From the NCBI RefSeq assembly GCF_000003815.2, contig NC_049982.1, positions 23,101,835 through 23,165,834 on the forward strand: a stretch of 64,000 bases of DNA, in the 5' to 3' direction. Shown one piece after another: positions 1 through 11,764 of the stretch. The stretch is from Branchiostoma floridae (lineage: Eukaryota > Chordata > Leptocardii > Amphioxiformes > Branchiostomatidae). Position 1 is the first letter of the stretch; every line of letters begins with the position of its first letter. The position numbers were made by a program, and so were the translations under genes. The notes under the pieces are model-generated. The model did not search any database, was not told where the DNA came from, and saw only the letters and a program-made list of their open reading frames with translations.

Positions 1-48
1 AAAATTTTAGCATCTCTTCTCCCAACCGGATGGTTTATCAACACAAAT
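1..48 (+). repeat. Left copy of target-site duplication of the 5' retrotransposon
   Basis: The first 48 bases are repeated exactly at 3666-3713. The two copies flank the retrotransposon that fills 49 to about 3.5 kb, as expected for target-primed reverse transcription. The window starts inside or at the edge of this copy, so the true duplication may be longer than 48 bp and may include part of 3530-3665. Confidence 0.85.
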
Positions 49-3000
49 TAGGTGCGGGTGCGGCAAGGTTTGCAAGAACGAGAGAGGGTTAAAAATCCAC
101 CAGGGCAAGATGGGGTGCCTGAAAACTCAAAGTCTTGAGCAACGCACGAGAACTTTTGATCTTGGTGAGACGGTGGAGGTCCCAAGGCAGGACGATAACC
201 ACAGCCCTAGGGACCACCAAGCAAGAGACAGAGAGCAGCCAGACACCCAGGGGACAGAGCCAATCCCCGAGGAGAGAGAGAGAATTGAGGAACCCAGTCA
301 AGAGATAGGAGGGCCAGAAAGACCGGTAGAATCAGAGAGAGGAAGACAGGAGCCTAGGAAGAGCCAGATAAAATGGCCCCCGAGTAATGCTGATAAAGTA
401 TGGGAACAACTGGATGACGACTTGGAGGGCATCCTTGAAAGTGTCCTTGCGGGAAGCGCGGAGAGGAAGATTGAGGCTATGGCGGGAATGGTCTATAGCG
501 TAGGATTGGAACGGTTTGGCGAGAAGCCGTCAGGAGGTGGTAGGAAGACATCAGAGCAACCAAATAGAAGAGAGAGGGAAAGACGGCAGATAAGAAAGGA
601 CCTGAAGGCCCTGCGTAAAAGATGGAAGAGGGCAAAGCGATCAGAGAAAGAGGCCCTGAGCAGACTAAGGGAGGATCTGAGAATTAGACTGAATAGTCTC
701 AGCAAAGCAGAAAGAACCAGGAAATAGAGGAAGGAGCGAGAAAGGAGACGAGCAGCATTTATTTCCAATCCCTTTAGATTCACCAAAAGGATGCTAGGGA
801 TAAAGACTAGTTGGAAGCTGACCTGCAGCGTGGAGGAGGTTGAAGATTACCTCAGGATGACTCACGGAGATAACAACAGAGAGGCAGATATAGGGGACTT
901 AGAAGAGCTACAGGACACCCAGCTGCCAACGCAGGAAATGGACTGTAGTGAGATAAAGTTGGCAGAAGTCAGGGCTATAATAAGGAAGGCGAGAGCAGGT
1001 TCAGCCCCAGGCCCCAGTGGAATCACGTACCAGGTGTACAAGAAGTGCCCCAAACTGACGATACGTCTCTGGAAGCTAATAAGGGTACTGTGGAGAAAGA
1101 GGAAAGTACCTAACAGTTGGAAGAGGGCGGAAGGAGTCTTCTGTCCAAAGCAAGAGAATGCAGAGTCGATAGGCCAATTCAGAACAATTTCGCTATTGTC
1201 CTTAGAGGGAAAAGTGTTCCTTGCAATTATCGCAAAACGGCTCCTGAACTACATGATGGGGAACCATTACATTAATACATCCATACAGAAGGGAGGAGTG
1301 CCAGGCTTTTCAGGATGCCTGGAGCACACAAGCATGCTGACCCAGATGATAGAGGAAGCCAGAGCAGGGAAGAAGGACCTGGCAATTGTGTGGTTAGATC
1401 TGGAAAACGCTTATGGATCCGTCCCCCACCAGCTAATAAAGACAGCGCTAGCCAAGTACCACATACCAGACCAAGCAAGGGAAGTAATTACCCAGTACTT
1501 AGATGGCCTGCAAATCAGATTCACCGTGAATGGCATGACTACAGCTTGGCAGAATCTAGAGAGAGGAATAGTGACCGGCTGCACTATATCTGTTATTCTT
1601 TTTGTGGCAGCGATGAATCTGCTGATCGAACCGTCGACGAGGCAGAGTCGAGGACCAAAGACAAGATCAGGCGTAAGACAGCCACCAATAGTAGCGTTCA
1701 TGGATGACCTGACCCTCTCAACAGAAAGTGCGCTGGGGGCAAGGTATATGCTGAGAAACCTTGAGAAAGCAGCAACATGGGCCAGAATGAGGTTCAAGGC
1801 AAAGAAGTGCCGTAAGCTAGTGCTCAGGAAAGGAAAGCTGTGCGACAAACTGCAGCTGGAAATCCAGGGAGAGAAGATCCCTTCTGTGTCTGACCAACCA
1901 GTAAAGAGCTTGGGGAAGAAATTTGATAAGACACTTGGAGATGTGCAGAATGTAAAGGAGTTTAGAAAGCAGGCAGAGGAAGGGCTAAGGAAGATAGAAG
2001 AGAGTAATCTACCAGGAAAATACAAGTTATGGTGCTATCAGTATGGCCTTTTACCGAGATTGACATGGCCAATGACAATGTACAACATTCCTCTCACCAC
2101 TATGGAACAGGTAGACAAGAAGATCGGCAGGTACATCAGGAAATGGCTAGGGGTGCCTCCAGGTCTCACGAGTGTGGGGCTGTACAGTACCTCAGCAAAG
2201 CTACAGCTACCCCTAACCTCAGCACTGGAAGAGTACAAGGTGGCAAAAGTAAGGGCGCAGACGACCCTGGATAACAGCAAAGATGGAATAGTCAGGGAGG
2301 CTGGGATTAAGCTGAGATCGGGAAGAAAGTGGTCAGCAGCAGAGGCGGCAGAAAGCGCTAGAAGTAGGCTGAGGCACAAAGATATTGTGGGAGTGGTGGC
2401 CCAGGGGAGGCTAGGCTTAGGAGCAGGGACATCTGCAGGTCAGAGATGGAAAGATGCTGCGCCCATTGTAAGAAGGAAGATGCTGCAGGGTGAAATTAGA
2501 CGACAGGAAGAAGAGCAGAGGAGAGCTCAGGCAGTTAGCCAGGGTGTACAGGGAGCCTGGGTCAAATGGGAACAGGCTCGAGAGAGGAAGATTACCTGGA
2601 AGGAGCTCTGGTCCTGGGAACCACTGAGGACACAGTTCCTACTAAAGTCTGTGTACGATCTCTTACCCACCCCAGCAAACCTGAAGAGATGAGGCAAGGA
2701 GAGTGAAGAGAAGTGCGTGCTGTGCGGGAAGAGAGGGACTTTAAGTCACCTGCTGACAGGATGTGCCATAGCCCTAGGACAGGGAAGGTACAGGTGGAGA
2801 CATGACAAAGTGTTAAGGGTCCTAGCAGCCGCACTTGAGGAGAAGAGGGCACAGATGAGAGGAAGAAAGCAGAGAAGGCTGAGGTTTGTAGAGTTCGTGA
2901 AGGAAGGAGGGAAAGGAAAAAGGAGGGGAAAGAGTGCACTAGACGAAGGTCTAGGAATTCTGGCCACAGCAGGGGACTGGGACCTACGGGTCGACCTGGA

Positions 3001-3525
3001 CAGGAAACTAACCTTCCCAGAGGAGATAACAACAACGAACCAGAGACCAGACATAGTGATATGGTCAGCAAAGACCAGACAGGTAGTCATCCTAGAGCTC
3101 ACTGTACCTTGGGAGGACAGGTTGGAGGAAGCATTTGAAAGGAAAGCTGAGAAGTACAGTGAACTGAAGCAGTCCTGTATAGAGAAAGGGTGGAAAACCT
3201 GGTATTACCCCATAGAAGTTGGGTGCAGAGGATTTGTAGGACAGTCAGCATGGAGAGGGTTAGGAGCATGTGGGATTAAAGGAAGGAAAAGAAAAGCGGT
3301 TACCAAGAACTTGGCAGAAGCAGCGGAGTCTGCGTCAAGATGGCTCTGGATGAAAAGCAAGGAGTACACGTGGAAAACCTGACCCACGACAGGTGACGGA
3401 CTGGCCAACGTCACCGCCCCGCCAGCCAGAGGGGGTCCTGACAGAGGGGGCGAAACCCCTGAGGAAGGCTGGACGTCAGCTGATGATGTCGTGGGTCAAC
3501 GCAGTGCAACCAGCTGTTTCAAGTA
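49..3525 (+). mobile_element. 5'-truncated RLE-type non-LTR retrotransposon (R2/NeSL/HERO-like)
   Basis: The element holds one long reading frame with an N-terminal Cys/His finger, a reverse transcriptase, a CCHC knuckle and a restriction-like endonuclease, which is the order found in RLE-type LINEs such as R2, NeSL and HERO. The 5' end is cut off just upstream of the finger, at the junction with the 48-bp direct repeat. The 3' untranslated part runs to about 3490-3525. The exact 3' end is uncertain, because the right-hand duplication may start upstream of 3666. Assignment to the HERO group, known from amphioxus, is an inference from overall style. Confidence 0.8.
50..3382 (+). pseudogene. 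Reverse transcriptase/endonuclease ORF broken by two in-frame stops
   Basis: A single frame is open from 50 to 3382 except for TAG at 725-727 and TGA at 2690-2692; I see no frameshift. In order it encodes a C-x3-C-x8-H-x5-C finger (codons at 59-118), a charged linker, the reverse transcriptase (about 950-2000, with the catalytic box AFMDDLT near 1700), a thumb/linker rich in basic helices, a zinc knuckle C-x2-C-x7-H-x4-C just after the second stop (2717-2770), and a restriction-like endonuclease with RPDIVIW followed by ILELTVPWE (3049-3115), the PD-(D/E)XK-like signature. TAG and TGA could each come from one C-to-T change (CAG, CGA), typical of decay of methylated DNA. The start codon lies upstream of the truncation. 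The copy is dead but young in appearance. Confidence 0.85.
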
Positions 3526-3665
3526 AGCTTTTATTAAAAATACAAATGTTTGGCGTAGTGTATTGACAGAATTTCATACGGCCCCATACGGACTTGAAAA
3601 TATTTGCACGTGTGAATTTACCCATACTAGCATGTAAAAACTTCTCCGCTTGAAGTGTGGTCCAC

Positions 3666-3713
3666 AAAATTTTAGCATCTCTTCTCCCAACCGGATGGTT
3701 TATCAACACAAAT
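3666..3713 (+). repeat. Right copy of target-site duplication
   Basis: Identical over 48 bp to bases 1-48. It marks the 3' side of the retrotransposon insertion and the return to host sequence. Confidence 0.85.
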
Positions 3714-4892
3714 GAAAGGTGTGAGAGTTTATTCATTTGCTTGATTTATTTATCAAAACAGTCAATAATTGTAAACAACAACGAAAGTTGGGACATCGAG
3801 GAACGAGTTATACGTCAAATCGAAGACGCGCACTCGACAGCACGCCAGCACAGTCCCCAAAACTACTAAAATTCTATTTCTGTTTTGGCGATCCTATGCA
3901 ATAACCCCACAGACTTCACTATTTTAGCCGGGCTGATATCCAAACAGGAGACCATTGTCGCGATTAAGTATTGATGACACCCGTCTCTCCCGCCCTTCTT
4001 GGTGGATGTAGCAAGGAACAAAACTGTGTGCAATGGATATACATGACTAACATGTAGAGCGAGACCAACCGGGAGTTATTCGCATCATCAGCCGAGCAGG
4101 CATCAGATCTGACGTGCCCGAATTGACCAACTCTCTGGTCTATGTGTGAGGAAGGCGCCTTTGAACTGTTCAAGCAGATGCTGCAGAGTAACCACAGAAT
4201 ACGTAATTTTGTACAAACTCACAGATCTACAGCTACAGAACCTACACTTAGAAAATCAAAACACCATCTCCATCTCCACAAAAAGGAAGAAGCCAGTAGA
4301 TGGAACAGTACGTACAGGTACCTGTAGCACAAATCTGAATAAATATTTGTTTCCGTATACCCCCCTCACATTAGGCGAAAATTGATCGGTCGACGAGTCT
4401 GCAAGCTCTAAATTACGAGGAGGCATGGCCCTGACGGGAAGGGGGGAACTCTGCCATTTCTTCGTCGGCATCAGGGTCATGTTTTCTCGTGATTTAGAGC
4501 TCGCAGACTCGTCGTCCGATCGATTTTCGCCTAATGTGAGGACGGTATTACCCAACCAAGCCTAGAAAACCTACCGGACCTAACCTTTCATTGTCCGGCC
4601 ACTAGTAAAGGGAATTCAATTTTCGATATGACATATACATGTACATTTGTAATTATGATCACATATGCATAATTACAGCATAATCTTGAACATTTCAATG
4701 CCTGAGTTATTTCAGTTTCATATTGCTAATCTGCATTAGTTCGATCACTTCGGCCCAAATCTAAACAATATTGATAGAATCGCTACAAACTAACTCTATT
4801 TTTGAGAACCGAAAGCTGAAATACAACAATCTAAAGTACATGTAAGGATTATACTCGTTCTGGGTATTTTAGGCCTGCTTTGTGACATTTAC
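3714..4892. other. Intergenic, no gene seen
   Basis: Only short open frames without domain features. The one structure I see is the foldback element at 4365-4540. The right end lies just beyond the 3' end of glycosyltransferase copy A. Confidence 0.6.
4365..4540. mobile_element. Foldback (hairpin) MITE, about 176 bp
   Basis: The ends CTCACATTAGGCGAAAAT and its complement start and finish an imperfect palindrome. The first 48 bp pair with the last 48 bp, and the arms continue to pair, less well, through a GC-rich middle. No coding capacity. No clear target duplication. Confidence 0.7.
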
Positions 4893-4898
4893 TTTATT
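4893..4898 (-). terminator. Candidate polyadenylation signal of glycosyltransferase copy A
   Basis: TTTATT on the plus strand reads AATAAA on the minus strand, about 70 bp past the stop codon of copy A. Confidence 0.45.
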
Positions 4899-4966
4899 AT
4901 AGTACTGAATTTTTAACGGTCCGTCTAGCACTAGCCGTAACTCATAAAACAAGACGCCGTAGCATC

Positions 4967-7900
4967 CTAAACATCATGTTTGGGTTGATATTCCCAGTTC
5001 AAGTTCATCAGATCTTTCAGTCTTTTACTGTCAGGCTGAAGACTTGCAAACTCTTTCCTACACCTGCTCTGTCTCACATTCTTGTAAAAACATTTAACGT
5101 CACTGAACAAACTGTCTGAGTCTGGTCCAAAAATGCCCCACAGTAGCAAGCTCCTAGTTTTCCACCAGACCCAAAGCCAGTCATGCCCAAGGGAAATGTC
5201 CCGGATGTTGCTCGTCTTTCTAACAGCGGCCTGACGAAGGAGCTCCTGAGAATCAAACCGAGGTTTCGCGTTCAGCCGCCTGTGGTCCGCGGAGTCTCCG
5301 CTGACAAAGAAAGATCTGAGGTTCGGGTTGAAGTAGTACGCCACGGCTGCCACACTCGACTCGTCATGGACAAGATAGTCGCACTTAGACAGCAGCAAGA
5401 TATCAGTGAACACCTTATCACCTCTCGAACGCGCGGAATCTTTGTCCTTTTCCTTAAGCTTTAAATCATCTCCCCTAGCAGCTTGGATGTTCAAGACTTT
5501 GTCATCTCCGAACTCGGCCTTGAACACCCCCATAACTTCGTCGATATCACAAGCCAGAAATATGCGGAGCTCTTTCCCAGCATTTGTTGCCGTTGGCGTT
5601 GCATTTTTGATGAGCTGACGTACAACTCGTACGAAATCCTCGAGGTCTGGTGTCTTCTGCCCGAACTCCTCGCTCATCTCTTCAATGTGGTCTCCCCCCA
5701 GTCTCACATGGACACCTGTGGATGAAATAGATCATGAGATACTCACGTATCGTCGTCACCCCAGGCCCACTGACTGGTCCCTGAAAAAGTAGGCGAAACA
5801 TTAATTATAAATTCTTTTGATATTATCTTTGGAAATCTAAATCAAGGAGCCTCTGTATTAGACAATCTTATTATTTTATTTGCAAAAATGTACATTTACA
5901 AATGCAGAGAATCTAAAAGAATTAATTTCATATCCTTTATTAATTATGTCAACTTCTTCGAGAAGGTTGAAGGTCAAATTGCAAACAGGAGAGGGAAGAT
6001 GATGAAGCATCATGGCAAGTGGGACATTTATTTAAAAATGATTCATCAGCCTTTGTTTGATTTACGTTTTACTTAATAGTAATGTTTATTTGTATATGTG
6101 ACTTAAGGTTTTGGATGGTTCACCTTTTGTTTTTTGTTTTGTAATGTTATTTGTAAATAAAAAAAACATTCTTTTTCTGTTGCTACGGGGGAAATGACCA
6201 ACACTCACTTCAACCTTGGGACTCCTCGTACTAATGTTCATGTTAGTAATGTAAAAGTAATGCAAAATCTAGTCTTTTGTAACTTAACTGTACCATCGGC
6301 ATCAATTTGAACAATAAAATTAGATTTTGTCAATATTCAAATGTTCAAACAAACGTGAGCATGATTATGTACACAGGCCATCCTTAAGCTTTTTAAGACC
6401 TTGTATTTAGTAAATGCGGGTCGTTTCGCCTAATAAATATAAAGATATTTATACAAACTATATTTCTATGGGAGGTTACCATTGTATTCACACAAACAGA
6501 CTGACCTATGTTGACAGTTTCCGCCATAAAGGATTTATAGAAAGCATTCACGGTGTTGTGAAATCGGGCAGCAGGCTTGACGTAACCGGATATGACGTGG
6601 TTGACAAGAGCACGAGTCTCTGCTGTGATTGGCTGAATGTATGTTGTCACCTTGTGTTCCATGTCGGCAAACCGGAAATCTACCAACTTGCCAACTGCTC
6701 CTCGTCGAGTCAGGTATGGCTGGATGACATCAATAAGATTGTATCGATGAATCTATGCATCTATTTATTCCTTGAACAACAGACACAAGCATGGCAAAAT
6801 ACTACAATAGCCTCTTTTCCGAAAATCAGACTTTCATAACTTTGGCAACTTATGCTATTTGGGTGACTTGTGCAACTATTTGCATTATTTGCATATTCCA
6901 CAAGAAACCTTCAGAATGAATCAGGGCTAAAGTCTAACATCATTTGGCGAAGTTATGAGGTAGCGAAACTCTAGTTTAGGCCATGTTGATTTGATTATAT
7001 AGGTGACATCCCCCGGGAACTTCAAAACTGATGCAAGTGAGTGAATGAAAAAAAAGTTTGGCCAAAAAAAGTTGCTAGGGTTTTAGAATGCCAGTGGGAG
7101 TCCAATAATCCACCAAAAAGATTCCTTTGTAGGTTGACCAATTACCATTGTTTTGAGTATTGCCAGTTCTCAAGTTTCCACAGACAATCAGGTCCAGGTT
7201 CAAGTCCGGACCTGGAAATGATCTCTGGACCTGAACGGGACCTGGACCTGAAATTCTGTCCTGGTACCTCCCCCTACCAACAATAGATTTTTTTTCTTTC
7301 TGTCCTTTCACATCTTATTCTTTGACTTTAGATTCATTTTGGCATTATATGGCATTAGTTATCTGTTTTCTGATACCGTAAGTTTTTTTTTCAATCTACG
7401 GAATATCTGTGCTCATTTTACAGCTGCTTTGCACAATTTATTGTGTGGTCGAAAACTTTTTTTTCGAAACGTCCGAAAATCGGTGCGAGCGCGGATGTCA
7501 TCCATATAATCAAATCAACATGGCCTTACTAGAATTTTATTACGGGAATTATGGGCGACAGAGTCATCTGGAAGAACTTTATAGTATCACCTGATAAGGA
7601 CTGAATTATTATCAATGCATGGTAATTTACATTCTTTTGGTTCTCATCCATTGAAGGAAATACTGGTACAGAAGAAATATGCACTCTCACTGCACTTGCG
7701 TCAAGCTTGCGTCATTGCGGGGTTCGAAAGATACTCAACGAATTTCAGTGATAAAGAACGAATGTTCTTACTTTTGTGTATTTTTTCGTCTTCTAAGTAA
7801 TACTTTCACGTATTACGCAATATCTAAATTATATAAAATCGGAGAAATGATAAAACTGACGCAGTGAACGAACCCCGCAGTGACGCAGTGACGCAAGTGC

Positions 7901-8942
7901 AGTGAGAGTGCACCTGAAGACAGCTATATTAGTACACATAAGGTAAAAGATCATGAGTAACACTACTCGTCACATTTCAGCACCTGGATGCAGATAGAGA
8001 GAAAACAAAGTCCCTCCCCCCCAATAACAATTCCTCATCATCAAAGATACATACCGATTTGTTGACTACATTGTAAATTCCAGGCATGACGCACACACGA
8101 GTCTTCGTGCTCTGTTCTATGCCTTCGTTTACAGCTGAAGAAAAGAAGAGAAACAAAGGGTAGGAAACAAAAAATGGAACAAATACACATTCACGCTGGA
8201 GTCTATCAACTCAAGGATGAGAACATTAAAGCAGAATGTTTGACCTGGCGTATATGAAAACAACTGAAATAATTGAAATTATCATATAAAGCACTGAAGC
8301 TACTTGATAACAGTATCCAGCAGATATGCCCTGTAATGTAACAGCTAGAGGGCGCAATTTGCACACCTATTCTTTCCACCTTTGTCCGAACCCAAATGCT
8401 GCCTGTCACAAATGCCCATAACATGCCCACAGCAAAAGATGCAAAAATACTTCAGGACATGCATTCGCGGACTTTCGCTTAGCACATGTGTGATTTCTGG
8501 AATACTTTCAATTCGTACAATTCGTAATAAGGTAGGCTCCGCTCCTGATACGTCGCCAAAACTCGTCACTAAATGACTAATTATACATAATTATAGACAT
8601 GATAGACAACATATGGAAAGGCTCTACCTTCGAAGTACCATGTCCAGTAATTCTTGCCATGTCCAGGCGGCCCGCAGACATCGCAATCCGTCCAAATGAC
8701 AGTAGGAGTGAAGCCTTGAGCCTGTTGTATGATCATGGAGGAGGAATATCCTCTGTTTCAATGACATTAAACATTATAATTATTGATGCATAATTCGTCT
8801 GTCGTCTTGAATAGAAGGAGCAATTCTTGAGTCCGGGCGCACAAGAAAGGTATCATGATCATATTGTTGTGTAAGAACGAGGGCGACGGAGAGGAAGAGA
8901 AGGCTAGGGAGATGGGAAGAGAGAAGGAGAGAGCAAGATATA

Positions 8943-8993
<51 letters not shown>

Positions 8994-9032
8994 CCCAAGG
9001 AGTTAAGAATAACTTATTTGGATAACTCCATG

Positions 9033-9065
<33 letters not shown>

Positions 9066-10361
9066 TATCTTAGGACTAGATCTCATAATTACCAGACAGG
9101 TTGTGATATCGTCGATTGTCTGCAAAACGAGGGCGCCAAAACCGACTCCGTCGCAGTATGTGAGAGACGGTTCGACGACGCAGGCCGTGACGTCAGCGGT
9201 GTGCCCGTCATACTTGGAGTTGTGGTGGACGGCGACTGTGGTCTTTGTCAACGGCTCGATGTAACTAAAGGCTGGAAAGGGAAGGGAATTTGATGGGAAG
9301 TTTACGTCTCAAANNNNNNNNNNNNNNNNNNNNNNNNNNNNNNNNNNNNNNNNNNNNNNNNNNNNNNNNNNNNNNNNNNNNNNNNNNNNNNNNNNNNNNN
9401 NNNNNNNNNNNNNNNNNNNNNNNNNNNNNNNNNNNNNNNNNNNNNNNNNNNNNNNNNNNNNNNNNNNNNNNNNNNNNNNNNNNNNNNNNNNNNNNNNNNN
9501 NNNNNNNNNNNNNNNNNNNNNNNNNNNNNNNNNNNNNNNNNNNNNNNNNNNNNNNNNNNNNNNNNNNNNNNNNNNNNNNNNNNNNNNNNNNNNNNNNNNN
9601 NNNNNNNNNNNNNNNNNNNNNNNNNNNNNNNNNNNNNNNNNNNNNNNNNNNNNNNNNNNNNNNNNNNNNNNNNNNNNNNNNNNNNNNNNNNNNNNNNNNN
9701 NNNNNNNNNNNNNNNNNNNNNNNNNNNNNNNNNNNNNNNNNNNNNNNNNNNNNNNNNNNNNNNNNNNNNNNNNGTGCAGGGGGGGGGGGGGTGATGGCTG
9801 GGGAGGGGGGGTGCAAGCGGAATCACACAGGGGGTCAAGAGGAGTGACGGGGGGCCAGATGAATTACGCCGGGGGGCAAGGGGAAGTCCGGGGGAGGTGA
9901 ACGGTTAGGGGGGGAAGCTGAAGGAGTTAGGTGGGGGTGTGGAATACCGTAAAGAATTTTTTATTTTTTTTTTGCTTTTGGACAGACGGGGACAATGTGG
10001 CACTGCACTCAAGTTTACATACACGGTACAGACAGAAGTCAGGTACCTATTTTTACACCTGGGTGAAGAGAGAAAGGTCGTGTAAAGTGCCTTTCTCAAG
10101 GGCACAACGTCGGGGGGCACGGTGGGGATGGAACTCAGAACCTCTAGGTTCCCAGCCGAACGCTCTACCACGGTTACGCCACGCCCGACGCCACATAAAG
10201 AAAATTGACCCACCTGTTACACCGGAATAAATGCGCTGTGCCAGGTTCAGGTGCAGAACAGTAAACAAAGACACAGTCAGAACTGTTGTTAGGAACAGTT
10301 GACGGCGTTTATAGATCATCCTTTTCGAGAGAGGATAGAGGAGGCGACGCCAAACAAACAT
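4967..10361 (-). CDS. Type II membrane glycosyltransferase, alpha-fucosyltransferase-like (copy A)
   Basis: Six exons on the minus strand: 10361-10214, 9271-9093, 8721-8628, 8134-8055, 6719-6506 and 5715-4967, all with GT-AG introns and matching phases, giving 487 residues. Residues about 17-40 form a basic-flanked hydrophobic signal anchor, so the enzyme should sit in the Golgi with a lumenal catalytic domain. Near the middle lies GFGALVLQTIDD, which resembles the nucleotide-sugar fold entry of fucosyltransferases. Exon 6 opens with IGVHVRLGGD, like the HVR loop of FUT8/NodZ enzymes, and later has CDYLVHDESSVAAVAYYF, like their sugar-nucleotide pocket. Copy B has the same exon layout. Copy A differs at the HVR loop (HVRLGGD against HVRLDEG in copy B), which may matter for catalysis. 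The fucosyltransferase assignment is inferred; acceptor unknown. Confidence 0.75.
7070..7285. mobile_element. Decayed hAT-like MITE copy in intron of copy A
   Basis: Starts near GCTAGGG and contains GGTCCAGGTTCAAGTCCGGA and other CAGGTCC-type palindromic runs that are also found in the well-preserved element at 43611-44043. Ends are eroded and no target duplication is visible. Confidence 0.5.
7680..7912. mobile_element. MITE with long terminal inverted repeats (first copy)
   Basis: Begins GCACTCTCACTGCACTTGCG and ends with the complement. The inverted ends extend about 45 bp to the GCGGGGTTCG motif. A related copy lies at 23962-24173. It sits in an intron of glycosyltransferase copy A. Confidence 0.7.
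8939..8992. repeat. (TA)n microsatellite
   Basis: Nearly pure TA dinucleotide run in an intron of copy A. Confidence 0.95.
9032..9060. repeat. (TA)n microsatellite
   Basis: Second pure TA run, 40 bp from the first, close to the exon 2 splice donor of copy A at 9093. Confidence 0.9.
9314..9773. other. Assembly gap
   Basis: 460 N. It falls in intron 1 of copy A and is bounded on the right by a G-rich low-complexity stretch. Confidence 1.
9774..9935. repeat. G-rich low-complexity sequence beside the gap
   Basis: Long G runs, including 11 or more in a row near 9781, and repeated GGGG blocks. Such sequence can fold into G-quadruplexes and probably caused the neighbouring gap. Confidence 0.7.
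9960..10191 (-). mobile_element. tRNA-derived SINE
   Basis: Read on the minus strand it starts GGGCGTGGCGTAACCGTGGT, an A-box-like tRNA head, followed by GGTTCTGAGTTCCATCC, a decayed B box, then a tRNA-unrelated body containing CACCCAGGTGTAAAAATAGG. Its head lies only about 20 bp inside the exon 1 splice donor of copy A (10213). Confidence 0.65.
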
Positions 10362-10539
10362 TGCTATGGAACCGCAGGTCTCTCGTTCGACCGGTACGAC
10401 CTGTGATTAGTTGTCTTCAAATATTCTGTTGTTATCACAACCAACAGCCAATGAACTGCACAAATTTACTGTAATGCATCACCTCATGCTTCTATACATG
10501 TGTGTTGAATATAATACATTTCACATTCAATACGCTGTA

Positions 10540-10755
10540 ACATCAACTCTCCATAATTCAACCAGGTGTCATAATATCGCCACATCTTCATATTGTTATA
10601 GCACCCTTGTCAAGATAGTCTTGAACACCTCAACATCTGAAGTGTATAAACCTCAGATGAGGTTGCTATACTGGAATGGTACATCCCTTTCAATTCATGC
10701 ATTTTTGTCATGTGGCAGTATTATGGCACCCGACACAATTATGAAAGTTGATATT
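10540..10755. mobile_element. TIR MITE (CATAATTCCACC family)
   Basis: Left end CATCAACTCTCCATAATTCA and the complementary right end pair across about 45 bp, including the GCCACAT / ATGTGGC step. The same family occurs at 41052-41240 and, interrupted, around 43575-44190. It lies about 180 bp upstream of copy A. Confidence 0.65.
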
Positions 10756-11152
10756 ACAATACAGGAAGCCGAATTCAGATTAATGTGCGTGATTGATTAT
10801 CATAATGACAGCGTTTTCACGTAATATCAGAATCAATTACTCTTCACTGCCAATTGTTAGATTATATTTTCCGCAGTCTACTGCTACGTACAGTGAACGC
10901 TTTTGAAGTGTGAAAAATAATACAAGTGCACCTGTTTGGGCAAAAGCTCACCTGAAGCATGTTCAGATCGTTTGTTTCCGCTTCGAATTCATCTCTTCAA
11001 ATTATGTAGCACAGGACTTGATTCAATTGATGTATCAACCACTCAAAATCGATGTGAATGTGCGCAAAGTATTAAAGATGACGTTATGAAAATGTTATAA
11101 CGTGGTATAATACATACTAGTACGCTAGATTATTTCTTCATCAGGGAGTAGG

Positions 11153-11438
11153 TTGTGGAAAAACTAAACTTTACTTAACCAACACCACGTTTAATTAGGA
11201 CTTAATTGGGACCCCAAATTTTCAGCCGACTCCGTCAGCCTTGTTCACGGAATGGACCCGTCTGCTGTAGCTTCCGGACGTGACGTCAGGGACACACGAC
11301 TGAAGTAAGGGGTCGTAAATGCCAGATAACCTGTGTCGCCCCCCGACTCTGTTCGGTGATGGACGGAGTCGGCTGAAAATTTGGGGTAAGTCCCAACTGA
11401 ATGTGGTGTTGGTTAAGTAAAGTTTAGTTTTTCCACAA
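11153..11438. mobile_element. Foldback MITE with about 75-bp inverted ends
   Basis: Left arm begins TTGTGGAAAAACTAAACTTT and the right arm ends with the complement. The arms include the matched blocks ACCAACACCAC and AAATTTTCAGCCGACTCCGT. The centre is GC-rich and unique. Confidence 0.75.
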
Positions 11439-11764
11439 TGTCATGTACCAACACAGATGAACTTTCATGCTAAGGGAGTAGCTATAGGTTGTGTTGTCGT
11501 TCAATGTATATACGAAGCCCAAGAAACGTTTGGCCTTCTATACATACAAATAAAGCTTAAACACTGCATTCTTGCCCTGTCACTTTGCGCAACACATGTC
11601 AATTAAAATGGAATAAAGGCAGGCAGTTATTTTTAAAAATAGCATTTTTTAAAAGTCTAACAGTACCCTTACCCGAAACTGCCTCAAGAATAGACCTAAA
11701 ATATTCCGAACGTATCAGCCTCGAACGAAAGTTACAAATGACTGAACAGGACCCGTTAAACATT

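Noticed and set aside
9265-9847. Open frames across the N gap
   Set aside because: They exist only because N codons contain no stop.
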